A DNA stretch of 64,000 nt from an uncultured bacterium (lineage in GTDB: Bacteria; UBP6; UBA1177): positions 28,507-92,506 of the forward strand of contig CAJOFY010000001.1 of the NCBI GenBank assembly GCA_905233945.1. The letters are read 5' to 3'. The notes beneath the pieces are model-generated. The model saw only the letters and a program-made list of their open reading frames with translations, did not search any database and was not told where the DNA came from. Positions 33,264-41,527 of this stretch are shown piece after piece. The position numbers and the translations under genes are program-made. The stretch's first letter is position 1. Every line of letters begins with the position of its first letter.

Positions 33264-35165
33264 CTAAAGCCAGTTTTTCACATCATTGAGGAATTTCTCA
33301 GGCTGGTTCACTGAAACACTGTGCGAACTTTCGGGATAGAACGGGAATGTGACGGTTGCCGACTCACCATCCTTGAAATGAACCGTGAACGACTCGTCGC
33401 CGGTTTCGACGCTTGAAACACTGTCGAATTTTTTTGCCGCCTCGGGTGTAGCTCTTGCGTAAAGGATAATATCTTCTTCCGCGTTGGTGATGAAAGTTTT
33501 GACGGTTCTTATGTTTTCAAGAAACATTTCGCCGTTCACATCGCTGTAAGGAGAAGCCGATGCGCTGCTGTAAAACGTTGAATTTATCGTATTGTTTGTG
33601 TCAACATAGTATTCGTCGTAAGCAGGCAGTTCACCGAAAACGCTTTCCAGATCTCCGCTTGAAAGAGGATGGATGTTACGCTGCTCGGCACGTGTTTTCA
33701 TTATGATTTTTACGCTTTCGGGAACATTTTCGAGTTTGTCTAAGTCTGCAATATTTCTGGAATATCCGTAACCGCCGTATCTGAATGCGCCGGTTCTGTT
33801 ATCCGCATAAAGATCTTCTATTTTTGCCGGATCGTTCATTATGAACTGTCCGAACATCGAAAACTGAAGTATTTTCGCAATGCCGTAATCGGTGTAGTCG
33901 AAAAGCCATTTGTATTCGTGGCGGTAAGCATAAATGTCTCGTCCTGCATTCCTGACATAATCCAACGCGTTACTGTGTTTATCGCAGTTCCGCGAGTTTC
34001 CGCATATCCTGTACTGCTTCCCCGTTGCCTGCTGAATTTCGTAAAGCGGACTGTCACTTTGTTCGAGAACTTCTCCGACGGCATCGATCTGCTGCTGCCC
34101 CATGGCAAGCGGCTGGATCATAATCTGCCCGTTAAACTGTTTTGCGACCTGTTCTTTCGACGGCATACCGGTAATTGCCGGGTCGATTGCGCGGAAGTGC
34201 TGCGCTATTTCTTCAAAAAGCGCGGCGTCATAGAAAATTCTCTTTTTCCCCGCATAGTCTGCAACATTGAGAAGAACGTTGATGACCGCGGTTGTCCTTG
34301 TTCCGCCGTAGCTTTCACCTGCGAGAATAACGGGATTCGACTTTATTTTCGGATGGTTTTCCAAGAAGCGCAGAATCACACGGATGAAATCAGCCGCATC
34401 AACGAAAACATTGAAATTCGCGGTCGAAAAATAATTTGAACGGCTGCGGCTGTTTGACGGATCATCGACTATACCGTAGGAAAATCCCGTTTGCCGTGCA
34501 TCGATGTAAAGAAGGTTCCCGATCTGGTTCCAGTTGTACGGGTTGTCAGCAACGCCTTCAGCGGCAATACTCTGATCAGCCGTTTTTTTAGAAGTGTTGT
34601 AAAGAAAAATAAGCGACGAGGAAGAGCCGGGACCGCCGTTATAAAAAACAAAAAGCGGTTTATCCTTCGGATTTTCGTCCGCCGGCTGGAAATAATACCA
34701 CATTTTCGCTCTGCCGCTTGTATTGTTGCTCCTATTGAGAGTGTAGCTGTTTTCCTCCAGATCGATAAAACCCGATTCGTAGTCAAGACCTTCGACAATA
34801 ACAACCGGATCTTCATCGGTTTCAGTATCGCCGTTGTCTGTATCGTTGCCGCCTGTCTGTTCAGAATCGTTCTCATTTTGTCCGGAAGTGTCGCTGTCGT
34901 CAGAAGAATCTCCGCCGTCAGGCCGTGCATTGTCCGAATCGTCAGCAGAATCAGAATCGGAAGAATCCGCATCGTCATCTGAGAAAGAATCACCTGAATC
35001 ACCGGCTGTATCATCAGACGCGTCAGTATCATCATCTTTATCATCTGTTTTATCATTATCTTCATAGCCTGCATCCGGGCTTGTGAGTATCTTTCCACCC
35101 GAATCACAGGAAACAGCCATGAGCACCGCGCAGAACAGCGCGAAAACAACAAACAGTTTTTTCAT
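33264..35165 (-). CDS. Serine carboxypeptidase-like (S10) Asp-rich lipoprotein
   Basis: The ATG at 35165 with a GGGAGGG RBS gives 633 residues. A lipoprotein signal (LFVVFALFCAVLMAVSC, Asp at +2) precedes an acidic Ser/Asp linker (about 20-120). The rest is an alpha/beta-hydrolase of peptidase family S10: NGGPGSSSSLIFLYN is the oxyanion-hole motif, GESYGGTRT holds the nucleophilic Ser, and SSHSVSVNQPEKF holds the His. S10 enzymes remove C-terminal residues at acidic pH and are best known from eukaryotes, with scattered bacterial members. It would act outside the cytoplasm. An 83-base inverted repeat lies 29 bases after the stop and about 85 bases before the start. Confidence 0.9.
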   Translation of the reverse strand: MKKLFVVFALFCAVLMAVSCDSGGKILTSPDAGYEDNDKTDDKDDDTDASDDTAGDSGDSFSDDDADSSDSDSADDSDNARPDGGDSSDDSDTSGQNENDSEQTGGNDTDNGDTETDEDPVVIVEGLDYESGFIDLEENSYTLNRSNNTSGRAKMWYYFQPADENPKDKPLFVFYNGGPGSSSSLIFLYNTSKKTADQSIAAEGVADNPYNWNQIGNLLYIDARQTGFSYGIVDDPSNSRSRSNYFSTANFNVFVDAADFIRVILRFLENHPKIKSNPVILAGESYGGTRTTAVINVLLNVADYAGKKRIFYDAALFEEIAQHFRAIDPAITGMPSKEQVAKQFNGQIMIQPLAMGQQQIDAVGEVLEQSDSPLYEIQQATGKQYRICGNSRNCDKHSNALDYVRNAGRDIYAYRHEYKWLFDYTDYGIAKILQFSMFGQFIMNDPAKIEDLYADNRTGAFRYGGYGYSRNIADLDKLENVPESVKIIMKTRAEQRNIHPLSSGDLESVFGELPAYDEYYVDTNNTINSTFYSSASASPYSDVNGEMFLENIRTVKTFITNAEEDIILYARATPEAAKKFDSVSSVETGDESFTVHFKDGESATVTFPFYPESSHSVSVNQPEKFLNDVKNWL

Positions 35166-35249
35166 TTCAACCCTCCCCAAAAAAACTGTGAATTATAATA
35201 AAACCCGGATTTTTGGCAAGCCGCCGGTTTTCTACGCCGCCAGTCAGAT

Positions 35250-35354
35250 TCGTTATAACGTTATTATCGTTCAGAACGGTTCGCGCCGTCGGAATAACGT
35301 TATAACGGTATCACGGTATAACGATCCTGATTTTCGGCGCGTCGACAAAAACGA
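35250..35354 (-). repeat. Repeat copy B, right arm of the inverted pair
   Basis: Reverse complement of copy A: 81 of 83 core positions identical (35250-35332), with the outer part GTCGACAAAAACGA corresponding to the left extension of copy A less 10 bases. It faces copy A across about 2.0 kb holding only the S10 lipoprotein gene. Confidence 0.9.
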
Positions 35355-35364
35355 TTCAATTTCT

Positions 35365-35393
35365 TTGCTTTCGGCATTTCTTTTCTGTATAAG
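35365..35393 (+). promoter_or_regulatory. Promoter with shared leader, upstream of a DUF1566-type lipoprotein
   Basis: TTGCTT, a 17-base spacer and TATAAG are followed by the leader CCCGAAATCGGAGAAAG and a T-run, then TTATGGAGACA as RBS region. The same promoter, spacing and leader occur at 36811-36839, so the whole module is duplicated. The -10 ends 40 bases before the ATG at 35434. Confidence 0.7.
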
Positions 35394-35433
35394 CCCGAAA
35401 TCGGAGAAAGTTTTTTTTGTTATGGAGACAATT

Positions 35434-36792
35434 ATGAAAAAATTCAATCTGCTTTTCATTCTGGTTTTATCGGCTTTTCTTGTTTTTTCCTGCTCGTCGA
35501 ACGATGACGATGAGGAACTTGCTGACACCGACAGCAGCACAGTACAGGACGCTGACAACAGTACAGACACTGTGCCCGATGAAACCTCAAACGATGAGGA
35601 TCAAACCGACACCGCATCGGAAAACAACGATTCCGACACTTCGGATCCGACAGATGACTCAGACACTTCTGATACCGCTATAACGGATAACGATATAACG
35701 GACACTGATGATGATCCCGACACGACACAGGATTCCGGCGATTCCCAGCCCGATAAAGATCCGACAGATCCGACACCTGATTCAGGCGATTCCCAGCCTG
35801 ATGAAAACCCGGCAGATCCGACCGATGACTCCGACACAGACACCAGCGACGACGATCCGGAAATCATTATTCCCGACATTCCCGTCGTTTTCGGCAACAT
35901 CTGCACAGGCCAGACCAAATGCTACAGCGAAACAGCCGAAATCACCTGCCCTGCCGAGGGCGAACCGTTCTTCGGACAGGATGCGCAGTATGCAAAAAAA
36001 GGAACATGCATCCCGCAGAAATTCACGGTCAAAGGCTCGGGAGACGAAAAAATCGTCTTTGACGAAAACCTCAAACTTGAATGGCAGCAGAAAATCACAA
36101 AAAATGTCGATTGGCAGCACGCTTCGGAAGAGTGCGCGAAAGAATACGCCGGAAGTTACGGATGGCGCCTTCCCACACCGAAGGAACTCCTTTCGATTGT
36201 TGACAACGGCAAATCCGATCCTGCAATAAATACAGATCTTTTCCCAGGAACGAACGACGAATGGTTCTGGACTTCGGCCGATTTCGCTTCAACTGCCGAT
36301 TCCGACCTGAACAAAGCGTGGTTCGTCCGCTTCGACAAAGGCTTTTTGAGCCATAAAAGCAAAACCGAAAGCGAAAAGATGCACGTCCGCTGCGTCCGCG
36401 GCACGATTCTGCCTGAGGGAGAATTTGAAACCCGGACGATCGGCGGAGACGAAGTCGTCAAAGATTCTCTCACCGGCCTGATATGGCAGAAAACCTACAA
36501 AGACGGCGTGAAAAAATTCGCAGACGCCCTTTCCACCTGCGAAGACCTTGACTACGCCGGCTTTACGGACTGGAGACTTCCCAACAAAAACGAACTTGCC
36601 TCGATCGCAAACTACGCCAAATACCGCCCAGCTTCAGACTTTCCCGGAATGCCGAACTGGACATTCCGCACTTCCACTACCGACACAAAAACCAACAGTT
36701 CCGCATGGTATGTCATATTCAGCGAAAGCATTGTAAATCCTTACGCAAAAACAAATTCAGACAGCGTCCGCTGCGTCCGCAGAGAGAAATAA
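35434..36792 (+). CDS. Asp-rich lipoprotein with two DUF1566 (Lcl C-terminal) domains
   Basis: The frame is open from 35083, but the real start is the ATG at 35434 (452 residues), just after the promoter and GGAGACA. It opens with the lipoprotein signal MKKFNLLFILVLSAFLVFSC, then an acidic linker (about 25-160) with STDTVPDE and DSGDSQPDE-type units. Two DUF1566-type modules follow, each with the hallmark GWRLPTPKELLSIV or DWRLPNKNELASIA, a W-x-A/S-S-T strand and a closing VRCVR. The domain is common in secreted proteins with large lipoprotein families and its role is unknown. The paralogue at 38217 shares signal and linker but has one module. Confidence 0.88.
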   Translation: MKKFNLLFILVLSAFLVFSCSSNDDDEELADTDSSTVQDADNSTDTVPDETSNDEDQTDTASENNDSDTSDPTDDSDTSDTAITDNDITDTDDDPDTTQDSGDSQPDKDPTDPTPDSGDSQPDENPADPTDDSDTDTSDDDPEIIIPDIPVVFGNICTGQTKCYSETAEITCPAEGEPFFGQDAQYAKKGTCIPQKFTVKGSGDEKIVFDENLKLEWQQKITKNVDWQHASEECAKEYAGSYGWRLPTPKELLSIVDNGKSDPAINTDLFPGTNDEWFWTSADFASTADSDLNKAWFVRFDKGFLSHKSKTESEKMHVRCVRGTILPEGEFETRTIGGDEVVKDSLTGLIWQKTYKDGVKKFADALSTCEDLDYAGFTDWRLPNKNELASIANYAKYRPASDFPGMPNWTFRTSTTDTKTNSSAWYVIFSESIVNPYAKTNSDSVRCVRREK

Positions 36793-36810
36793 ATTAACCT
36801 AAATTTTTCT

Positions 36811-36839
36811 TTGCTTTCCAAAATTCTTTTCTGTATAAG
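36811..36839 (+). promoter_or_regulatory. Promoter with shared leader, upstream of the CoA-transferase
   Basis: TTGCTT, a 17-base spacer and TATAAG, with the same leader CCCGAAATCGGAGAAAG as at 35365. The -10 ends 39 bases before the ATG at 36879. The spacers differ in their first half, so the boxes and leader are the conserved parts. Confidence 0.7.
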
Positions 36840-36878
36840 CCCGAAATCGGAGAAAGTTTTTTGTTTACGGAGACAAAA

Positions 36879-38189
36879 ATGAACTGGAAAAAGGACTATG
36901 ACGAGAAGATTTCGACCCCTGAAGAAGCGATCAAGGACATCCATGACGGCGACTGCGTTGTAATGGGACACGCGGCGGCAGCTCCGAGAATCATCCAGCA
37001 CGCGATGGCGGAGCACTGCGAAGATTACAACGACGTTCTCATTTTCCACATGACGACTTTGGGCGACAACGAGTGTCTTCACCCGCGCTGTTACGGGCAT
37101 TTCCGCCATGTCAGCAACTTTCTTGCAGCCAATTCGCGTGACGCTGTAAACCAGCTTGCAGGCGACTTTTTCCCGGCTTACTTCAAAGATGTCCCCGAAA
37201 TGATAGGCGACGAAATCCCGTGCGAAATAGCGGCTTTCCAGGCAACTCCGCCGAACGAGGAAGGTTACTGCTCGCTCGGAGTCTCCTGCGACTACGCCAT
37301 CGCCGCGATACGCCGCGCCCGCTCTGTCATAATCGAGGCAAACGAACAGATGCCATTCACCTACGGCAACACGATGATACACGTTTCGCAGATCGACCAC
37401 ATAATTCCGTGCTCCTATCCGCTTCCCGAACTTCACGCAGCCAATCCTTCCGAAGTTGAAGCGGCTATCGGAAAATACTGCTCTACTCTTGTCGCCGACG
37501 GCTCAACGCTTCAGCTCGGGATCGGCGCGATACCGAACGCCGTTCTGAATTCCCTCGGTGACAAAAACGACCTCGGGATCCATTCCGAGATGTTCTCCGA
37601 CGGCGTCGCCGACCTCATGAAAAAAGGAGTCATCAACGGCAAGCGCAAGACTATCCACAAAGGAAAAGTTGTCGCGACTTTTATCATGGGAACAAAAGAA
37701 CTTTACGACTTCGTGAACGGAAACGAGGATATCGAACTTTACCCTGTCGACTACACGAACAACCCATTCGTCATAGCGCAGAATTACCGCATGATCTCGA
37801 TAAACTCCTGCCTTGAAGTCGACCTCATGGGTCAGGTCGCGAGCGAATCGATCGGCATGAGGCAGTACAGCGGGATCGGCGGTCAGATCGACTTCGTCCG
37901 CGGAGCTTCGATCGCAAGAGAAGGAAAAAGTATCCTCGCAATGCCTTCCACCGCAGCAAACGGCGCGATTTCAAGGATCAAGCCCTTCCTCACACCGGGA
38001 TCAGCCGTCAGCACTACGAGAAATGATGTAAACTATATCGTAACCGAATACGGCATCGCCCGCCTCAAAGGGCGCACGCTGAAACACCGCGCCGAAGACC
38101 TCATCCGCATCGCGCACCCGGACTTCAGGCCGGCACTTATCGAAGAATACGAACGCCGCTTCATGTGCAAATACGAAGAGCAAATCTAA
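36879..38189 (+). CDS. Acetyl-CoA hydrolase/transferase family enzyme (4-hydroxybutyrate CoA-transferase-like)
   Basis: The ATG at 36879 follows GGAGACA; an in-frame TTG at 36861 is discounted. The 436-residue protein belongs to class I CoA-transferases. The C-half has GIHSEMFSDGVADL, where the conserved Glu forms the CoA thioester in the family, then GQIDFVRGAS, ILAMPSTA and VTEYGIARLKGRT. Length and motifs fit 4-hydroxybutyrate or butyrate:acetate CoA-transferases; the acid used cannot be told. It is oddly placed between two DUF1566-type lipoprotein genes and shares a promoter module with one of them. Confidence 0.92.
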   Translation: MNWKKDYDEKISTPEEAIKDIHDGDCVVMGHAAAAPRIIQHAMAEHCEDYNDVLIFHMTTLGDNECLHPRCYGHFRHVSNFLAANSRDAVNQLAGDFFPAYFKDVPEMIGDEIPCEIAAFQATPPNEEGYCSLGVSCDYAIAAIRRARSVIIEANEQMPFTYGNTMIHVSQIDHIIPCSYPLPELHAANPSEVEAAIGKYCSTLVADGSTLQLGIGAIPNAVLNSLGDKNDLGIHSEMFSDGVADLMKKGVINGKRKTIHKGKVVATFIMGTKELYDFVNGNEDIELYPVDYTNNPFVIAQNYRMISINSCLEVDLMGQVASESIGMRQYSGIGGQIDFVRGASIAREGKSILAMPSTAANGAISRIKPFLTPGSAVSTTRNDVNYIVTEYGIARLKGRTLKHRAEDLIRIAHPDFRPALIEEYERRFMCKYEEQI

Positions 38190-38216
38190 AACTGATTTCA
38201 TATCACGGAGATAGTT

Positions 38217-39173
38217 ATGAAAAAATTTGATCTGATTGTCATTTTGGTTTTATCTGTGTTTCTTGCTTTTTCCTGCTCGTCGAACGATGACGATGAATTC
38301 ACCGACACTGGCTGGAACGGCTCGTCACAAGGCGATGACAGCACTGACACGCTTCCCGATGCAGTCGCAAACGATGAGGACAAGACCGACACTTCATCGG
38401 AAAAGGACGATTCAGACACTTCTGATCAAGACATACCTGACAACGATATGCCGGAAAATACCGATGATCCCGACACAACGCCTGATTCAGGCGATTCACA
38501 GCCTGACGGAGAAAACACCGATCCTACCGAAGACTACGATGAAGCGGCTGATGATTCCGATTCAGACTCCGACACTTCTGACAACGATACAACGGACAGT
38601 GACGATGACAGCGACACGGATTCCGGCGATTCCCAGCCTGATGATGACGGAGACACTTCAACTCCGGAACCGGCATTGCCCGAGTGCAGCAAAGACAGCG
38701 CGAAACCGTGCATTTCGGGGAACCTTATCTGGTCGAACATAAACTCGAAAAACATAAAATGGGCTGAAGCCGAAAAGCACTGCAATGACTTGACTGAAGG
38801 CGGTTTCGAAGACTGGAGAATGCCGACGATAAGCGAACTCAGGACACTCGTTCAGAACTGCGAAAAAACCGCTACCGGAGGCGCATGCAACGTCACAGAC
38901 GAATGTACGTCTTCTAACTCAACTGCAAATCCGAGATGCTACAACGTAGACTTGTGCACAAGCACGACCAGCGCATACGGAATAGAGTTTTGCGGCAATA
39001 AAACCGACGGTTCATACAGTAAACTCGGCGACGGCGCGCTTTATCTCTGGTCTTCCACGACTTCCAACGATGCCGGAGATTCAGTATGGTTTATCTATTT
39101 CAAAAACACCAATATCACAGCTCAGAAAAAAACTCTGACCGGAAGAACCCGCTGCGTTCACGAAATCAAATAA
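38217..39173 (+). CDS. Asp-rich lipoprotein with one DUF1566 domain
   Basis: A 318-residue lipoprotein, signal MKKFDLIVILVLSVFLAFSC then SSNDDDE, nearly the same as the start of the 35434 gene. An acidic linker (to about 155) is followed by one DUF1566-type module: LIWSNINSKNIKWAEAEKHC, DWRMPTISELRTLVQNC, LYLWSSTTSND, TRCVHEI. Six Cys in the module suggest disulfides, consistent with export. It starts 27 bases after the CoA-transferase with GGAGATAG as RBS and may share its transcript. Its end is 7 bases from the convergent transporter gene. Confidence 0.87.
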   Translation: MKKFDLIVILVLSVFLAFSCSSNDDDEFTDTGWNGSSQGDDSTDTLPDAVANDEDKTDTSSEKDDSDTSDQDIPDNDMPENTDDPDTTPDSGDSQPDGENTDPTEDYDEAADDSDSDSDTSDNDTTDSDDDSDTDSGDSQPDDDGDTSTPEPALPECSKDSAKPCISGNLIWSNINSKNIKWAEAEKHCNDLTEGGFEDWRMPTISELRTLVQNCEKTATGGACNVTDECTSSNSTANPRCYNVDLCTSTTSAYGIEFCGNKTDGSYSKLGDGALYLWSSTTSNDAGDSVWFIYFKNTNITAQKKTLTGRTRCVHEIK

Positions 39174-39180
39174 GTGGATA

Positions 39181-40050
39181 TTATTTCCAGATTTTTTCAG
39201 AAACTATCGCGCCTGTTCCGAGAAGGAGCATGATAAACCCGGCAATGAAATATGCCGAAAGTTTTTCACCGAGAAAAACGACTGCAAAAACTGATGCAAC
39301 TGCAGGTTTCAGCATGAAAATAAGCGACGAACTGACCGGAGAATATTTCTTGATCGTCGCCAAAAAAGTTACATAACCCAGGCCGGTAACAATGAAACCG
39401 AGATAGACAAAGGCGATCAGTTTTGCGTAATCTTTAAAGAAAACAGGATCAAGCGCAAAACTCTTTCCGGTGAGCGCCATAAAGACCGAGAGTGAGACTA
39501 TCCCGAAGAAAAATGACACTAAATTTACCGAAAACGGCTTGATCTTGGAGACTGTTTTCTTGCTGAGGACCGTAAATCCCGCAAAAATAACGGCAGCAGA
39601 GACTGCATAGAGCGCGCCGTAGTTCAGCTTAAAGCCTTTTTCCCACATGATTACGAATATTGCGACAACACCGATAAGCAGCCCGATGATCTTTCTCGCG
39701 CTGATCTTTTCGTAACCTGCGATCGAAGAGATTATCATGACGAAAAGCGGGTTCGAGCAGAAGATCGCCGCGGCAGTCGCCGGAGTGCTTTCGCGGACTG
39801 CGAGCTGAAGCAGGCTCATAGAGACGAAAGCGTTCAGAAAACCGAGCATAAACAGGAAAAACCAGTCGCTTTTCGAGAAATTTTTTATCTCGGCGAAACG
39901 TTTTTTCATGCCGGGATAAAGCAGGAAAAAGACAAATCCCATGAAAAACCGCCAGAAAGTGAGTGCGAACGGGTCGATGTAGGGCATGAGCGGTTTCGAG
40001 ACGACTTCAAGGGAAGCGAAAATTAGAAGTGTGAGGATAAAGAAAATCAT
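39181..40050 (-). CDS. EamA/DMT-superfamily transporter
   Basis: A 289-residue protein with about ten hydrophobic segments in two halves of five, the usual DMT plan: LTLLIFASLEVVSKPLMP at the start and YFIAGFIMLLLGTGAIVSE at the end. FWRFFMGFVFFLLYPG and SLLQLAVRESTPATAAAIF are typical of EamA repeats. It would move a metabolite across the inner membrane; the substrate is unknown. It stands alone, convergent with the lipoprotein gene at 38217 and 35 bases after the end of the P-loop gene upstream. RBS is weak. Confidence 0.88.
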   Translation of the reverse strand: MIFFILTLLIFASLEVVSKPLMPYIDPFALTFWRFFMGFVFFLLYPGMKKRFAEIKNFSKSDWFFLFMLGFLNAFVSMSLLQLAVRESTPATAAAIFCSNPLFVMIISSIAGYEKISARKIIGLLIGVVAIFVIMWEKGFKLNYGALYAVSAAVIFAGFTVLSKKTVSKIKPFSVNLVSFFFGIVSLSVFMALTGKSFALDPVFFKDYAKLIAFVYLGFIVTGLGYVTFLATIKKYSPVSSSLIFMLKPAVASVFAVVFLGEKLSAYFIAGFIMLLLGTGAIVSEKIWK

Positions 40051-40084
40051 GGCTTTTAAAGATTATAAGTTTTTAAGATCACTG

Positions 40085-41092
40085 TTATTTCGAGAGTTCC
40101 GCAAGAGTTTTCATTGCATCTGAAAGACCTTTGTACATCTTTTTGTACTCCTCCTTGCCCCACTCTTTCGGATCCTTGCGGATGAAAGTCGTCAAATCTT
40201 CGCGGTTGTCGAATCTTGCGACGGGAATATTCCAGGTTTTGGTTGCAAAAACTTCTTTTCCTTTCTTTTTGACGGTAACAGTGCGCTCGACTTTGACCGT
40301 GTCGGGCTTGTCGCTTGTTTCGATGAGGTAAGCCATGTCGTCGCAGCCGTATTCGCCGAGCATTACTTCAAGCGGAACGCCGTGGTTGAGAATTGAGCTT
40401 TCTCCGTTCGGTTTTGCGCGTTCGTAGTTCTTTCTTCTGCTCTCTTCCGGCGTTACCCAGACGTAAAGTATCGAAGCTCTGTTGAGGATGTGTTCGGAGA
40501 ACATCTCAAAAGCCGAAGCATAGCCCTGCGGAGGAGTGAGAGGCATCGTCGCGCCGTTTGCACCGCCGCGTGCAAGCTCGATGACTATCGTTTTATTCTT
40601 TTTGTCAGCAGCAGCCGTTGCATTCTTTTCTTTAAGAAATTCAGCGACTTCAGCTTCGATCGCCTTTCCTGCAGCGATCCTGATATCCCACGGGATCTTT
40701 CCGAATTCGCGGCCGAGGTCGAGTTTTTCGCGGATGTTGTCCATTCTGTCGAAAAGCCACTGAGCGGCAGAGGGAACATTGATGATGTTGGAATTTACAA
40801 GGTCTTCGTAATCTTCGTTGAGAAGTTCGATCAAAGTCGACCATTCCATCTGATCTTTGAAAGGACGTGTCGCACCTTTGTAGAAAATATAGTGCCAGCC
40901 GAGTTTGCTGAGCTCGTCGTCGATCCTGTGCATGAAATGAACATAGGGATAGTCGTCAAGCTGAAGCGTTTCGCCCATGTGCATGTCGTTTTCGCACTGT
41001 TTTTTAGTGAGATGTTCCATGAATCTGCGGACTTCTGACTTTCCCGAAGCCGGAAGCGCGAGCAATAAAACGGTGTCAAGCAGTTTTGCCAT
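40085..41092 (-). CDS. P-loop NTPase of unknown function
   Basis: The ATG at 41092 has a GAGGAGAG RBS; a TTG 18 bases upstream is discounted (335 residues). The N-terminus LDTVLLLALPASGKSEVRRF is a Walker A with A-L-P-A-S-G-K-S in place of the usual G-x4-G-K-S, as in some nucleotide kinases. Later parts, QLDDYPYVHFMHR and ILYVWVTPEESRRKN, look kinase-like with a possible lid. C-terminal residues of about 260-320 are rich in Lys and Glu. I do not recognise the family. A role as a small-molecule or nucleotide kinase is possible. Neighbours are a PAS protein (90 bases upstream) and a DMT transporter. Confidence 0.65.
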   Translation of the reverse strand: MAKLLDTVLLLALPASGKSEVRRFMEHLTKKQCENDMHMGETLQLDDYPYVHFMHRIDDELSKLGWHYIFYKGATRPFKDQMEWSTLIELLNEDYEDLVNSNIINVPSAAQWLFDRMDNIREKLDLGREFGKIPWDIRIAAGKAIEAEVAEFLKEKNATAAADKKNKTIVIELARGGANGATMPLTPPQGYASAFEMFSEHILNRASILYVWVTPEESRRKNYERAKPNGESSILNHGVPLEVMLGEYGCDDMAYLIETSDKPDTVKVERTVTVKKKGKEVFATKTWNIPVARFDNREDLTTFIRKDPKEWGKEEYKKMYKGLSDAMKTLAELSK

Positions 41093-41182
41093 TTTTCTCT
41101 CCTCTATCAAAAAAATTAAAACTGGTATTTATAAACTCTCGGTTGAAAATGTCAAACCGCGGATGAGCGTGACAGTTCGTTC

Positions 41183-41518
41183 CTAACTTCTGACATAGTG
41201 CGGCATTTCAAAAGGGATTACCATAGAAATTTCGACGAGTCCGCCGATGCTGCCGTCATCTTTGTACCACGGAGCCTGGTAAATCATCTTTTTTCTGCCG
41301 TTTTTTTCGATTGTATAGACATTGGAATGATTGTTTTCCATCATGTCGTGCATAATGTCGATCGAGCGCTGCTGGTGGCATTTCATAAGGTTTTCCCCGA
41401 CCATGCTTCTGCCGCCGGAAAGGGCTTTCGTGGCAGCCTCGTTCATGTCGAGAATGTTTCCTTCGGTATCCATGACGGTTATCGCCGCACCGAATTTGTC
41501 GACCCAGTCTCTGAACAT
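41183..41518 (-). CDS. Stand-alone PAS-domain protein
   Basis: The 111-residue product is one PAS fold: AAITVMDTEGNILDMNEAA, then a middle helix (MKCHQQRSIDIMHDMM) and closing strands VYTIEKNGRKKMIYQAP and GLVEISMVIP. No kinase, GGDEF or DNA-binding part is attached, so it would sense a ligand and act by protein contact. An AGGAGG RBS is 6 bases before the ATG. It starts 9 bases after the Cys-rich lipoprotein gene and ends a minus-strand unit that begins with glmM. Confidence 0.8.
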   Translation of the reverse strand: MFRDWVDKFGAAITVMDTEGNILDMNEAATKALSGGRSMVGENLMKCHQQRSIDIMHDMMENNHSNVYTIEKNGRKKMIYQAPWYKDDGSIGGLVEISMVIPFEMPHYVRS

Positions 41519-41527
41519 TTTTTCCTC

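Larger units (their letters stand above)
35166..35433. other. Divergent intergenic region with repeat copy B and promoter
   Basis: Holds the inverted repeat copy (35250-35354) and the promoter-leader of the DUF1566-type lipoprotein (35365-35433). A frame open through this region from 35083 has no RBS at its start and is not considered coding here. Confidence 0.6.

Noticed and set aside
35083-35433. N-terminal extension of the DUF1566-type lipoprotein
   Set aside because: The extension would cover an inverted repeat copy and the promoter, and would bury the lipoprotein signal; the ATG at 35434 has the RBS and signal.
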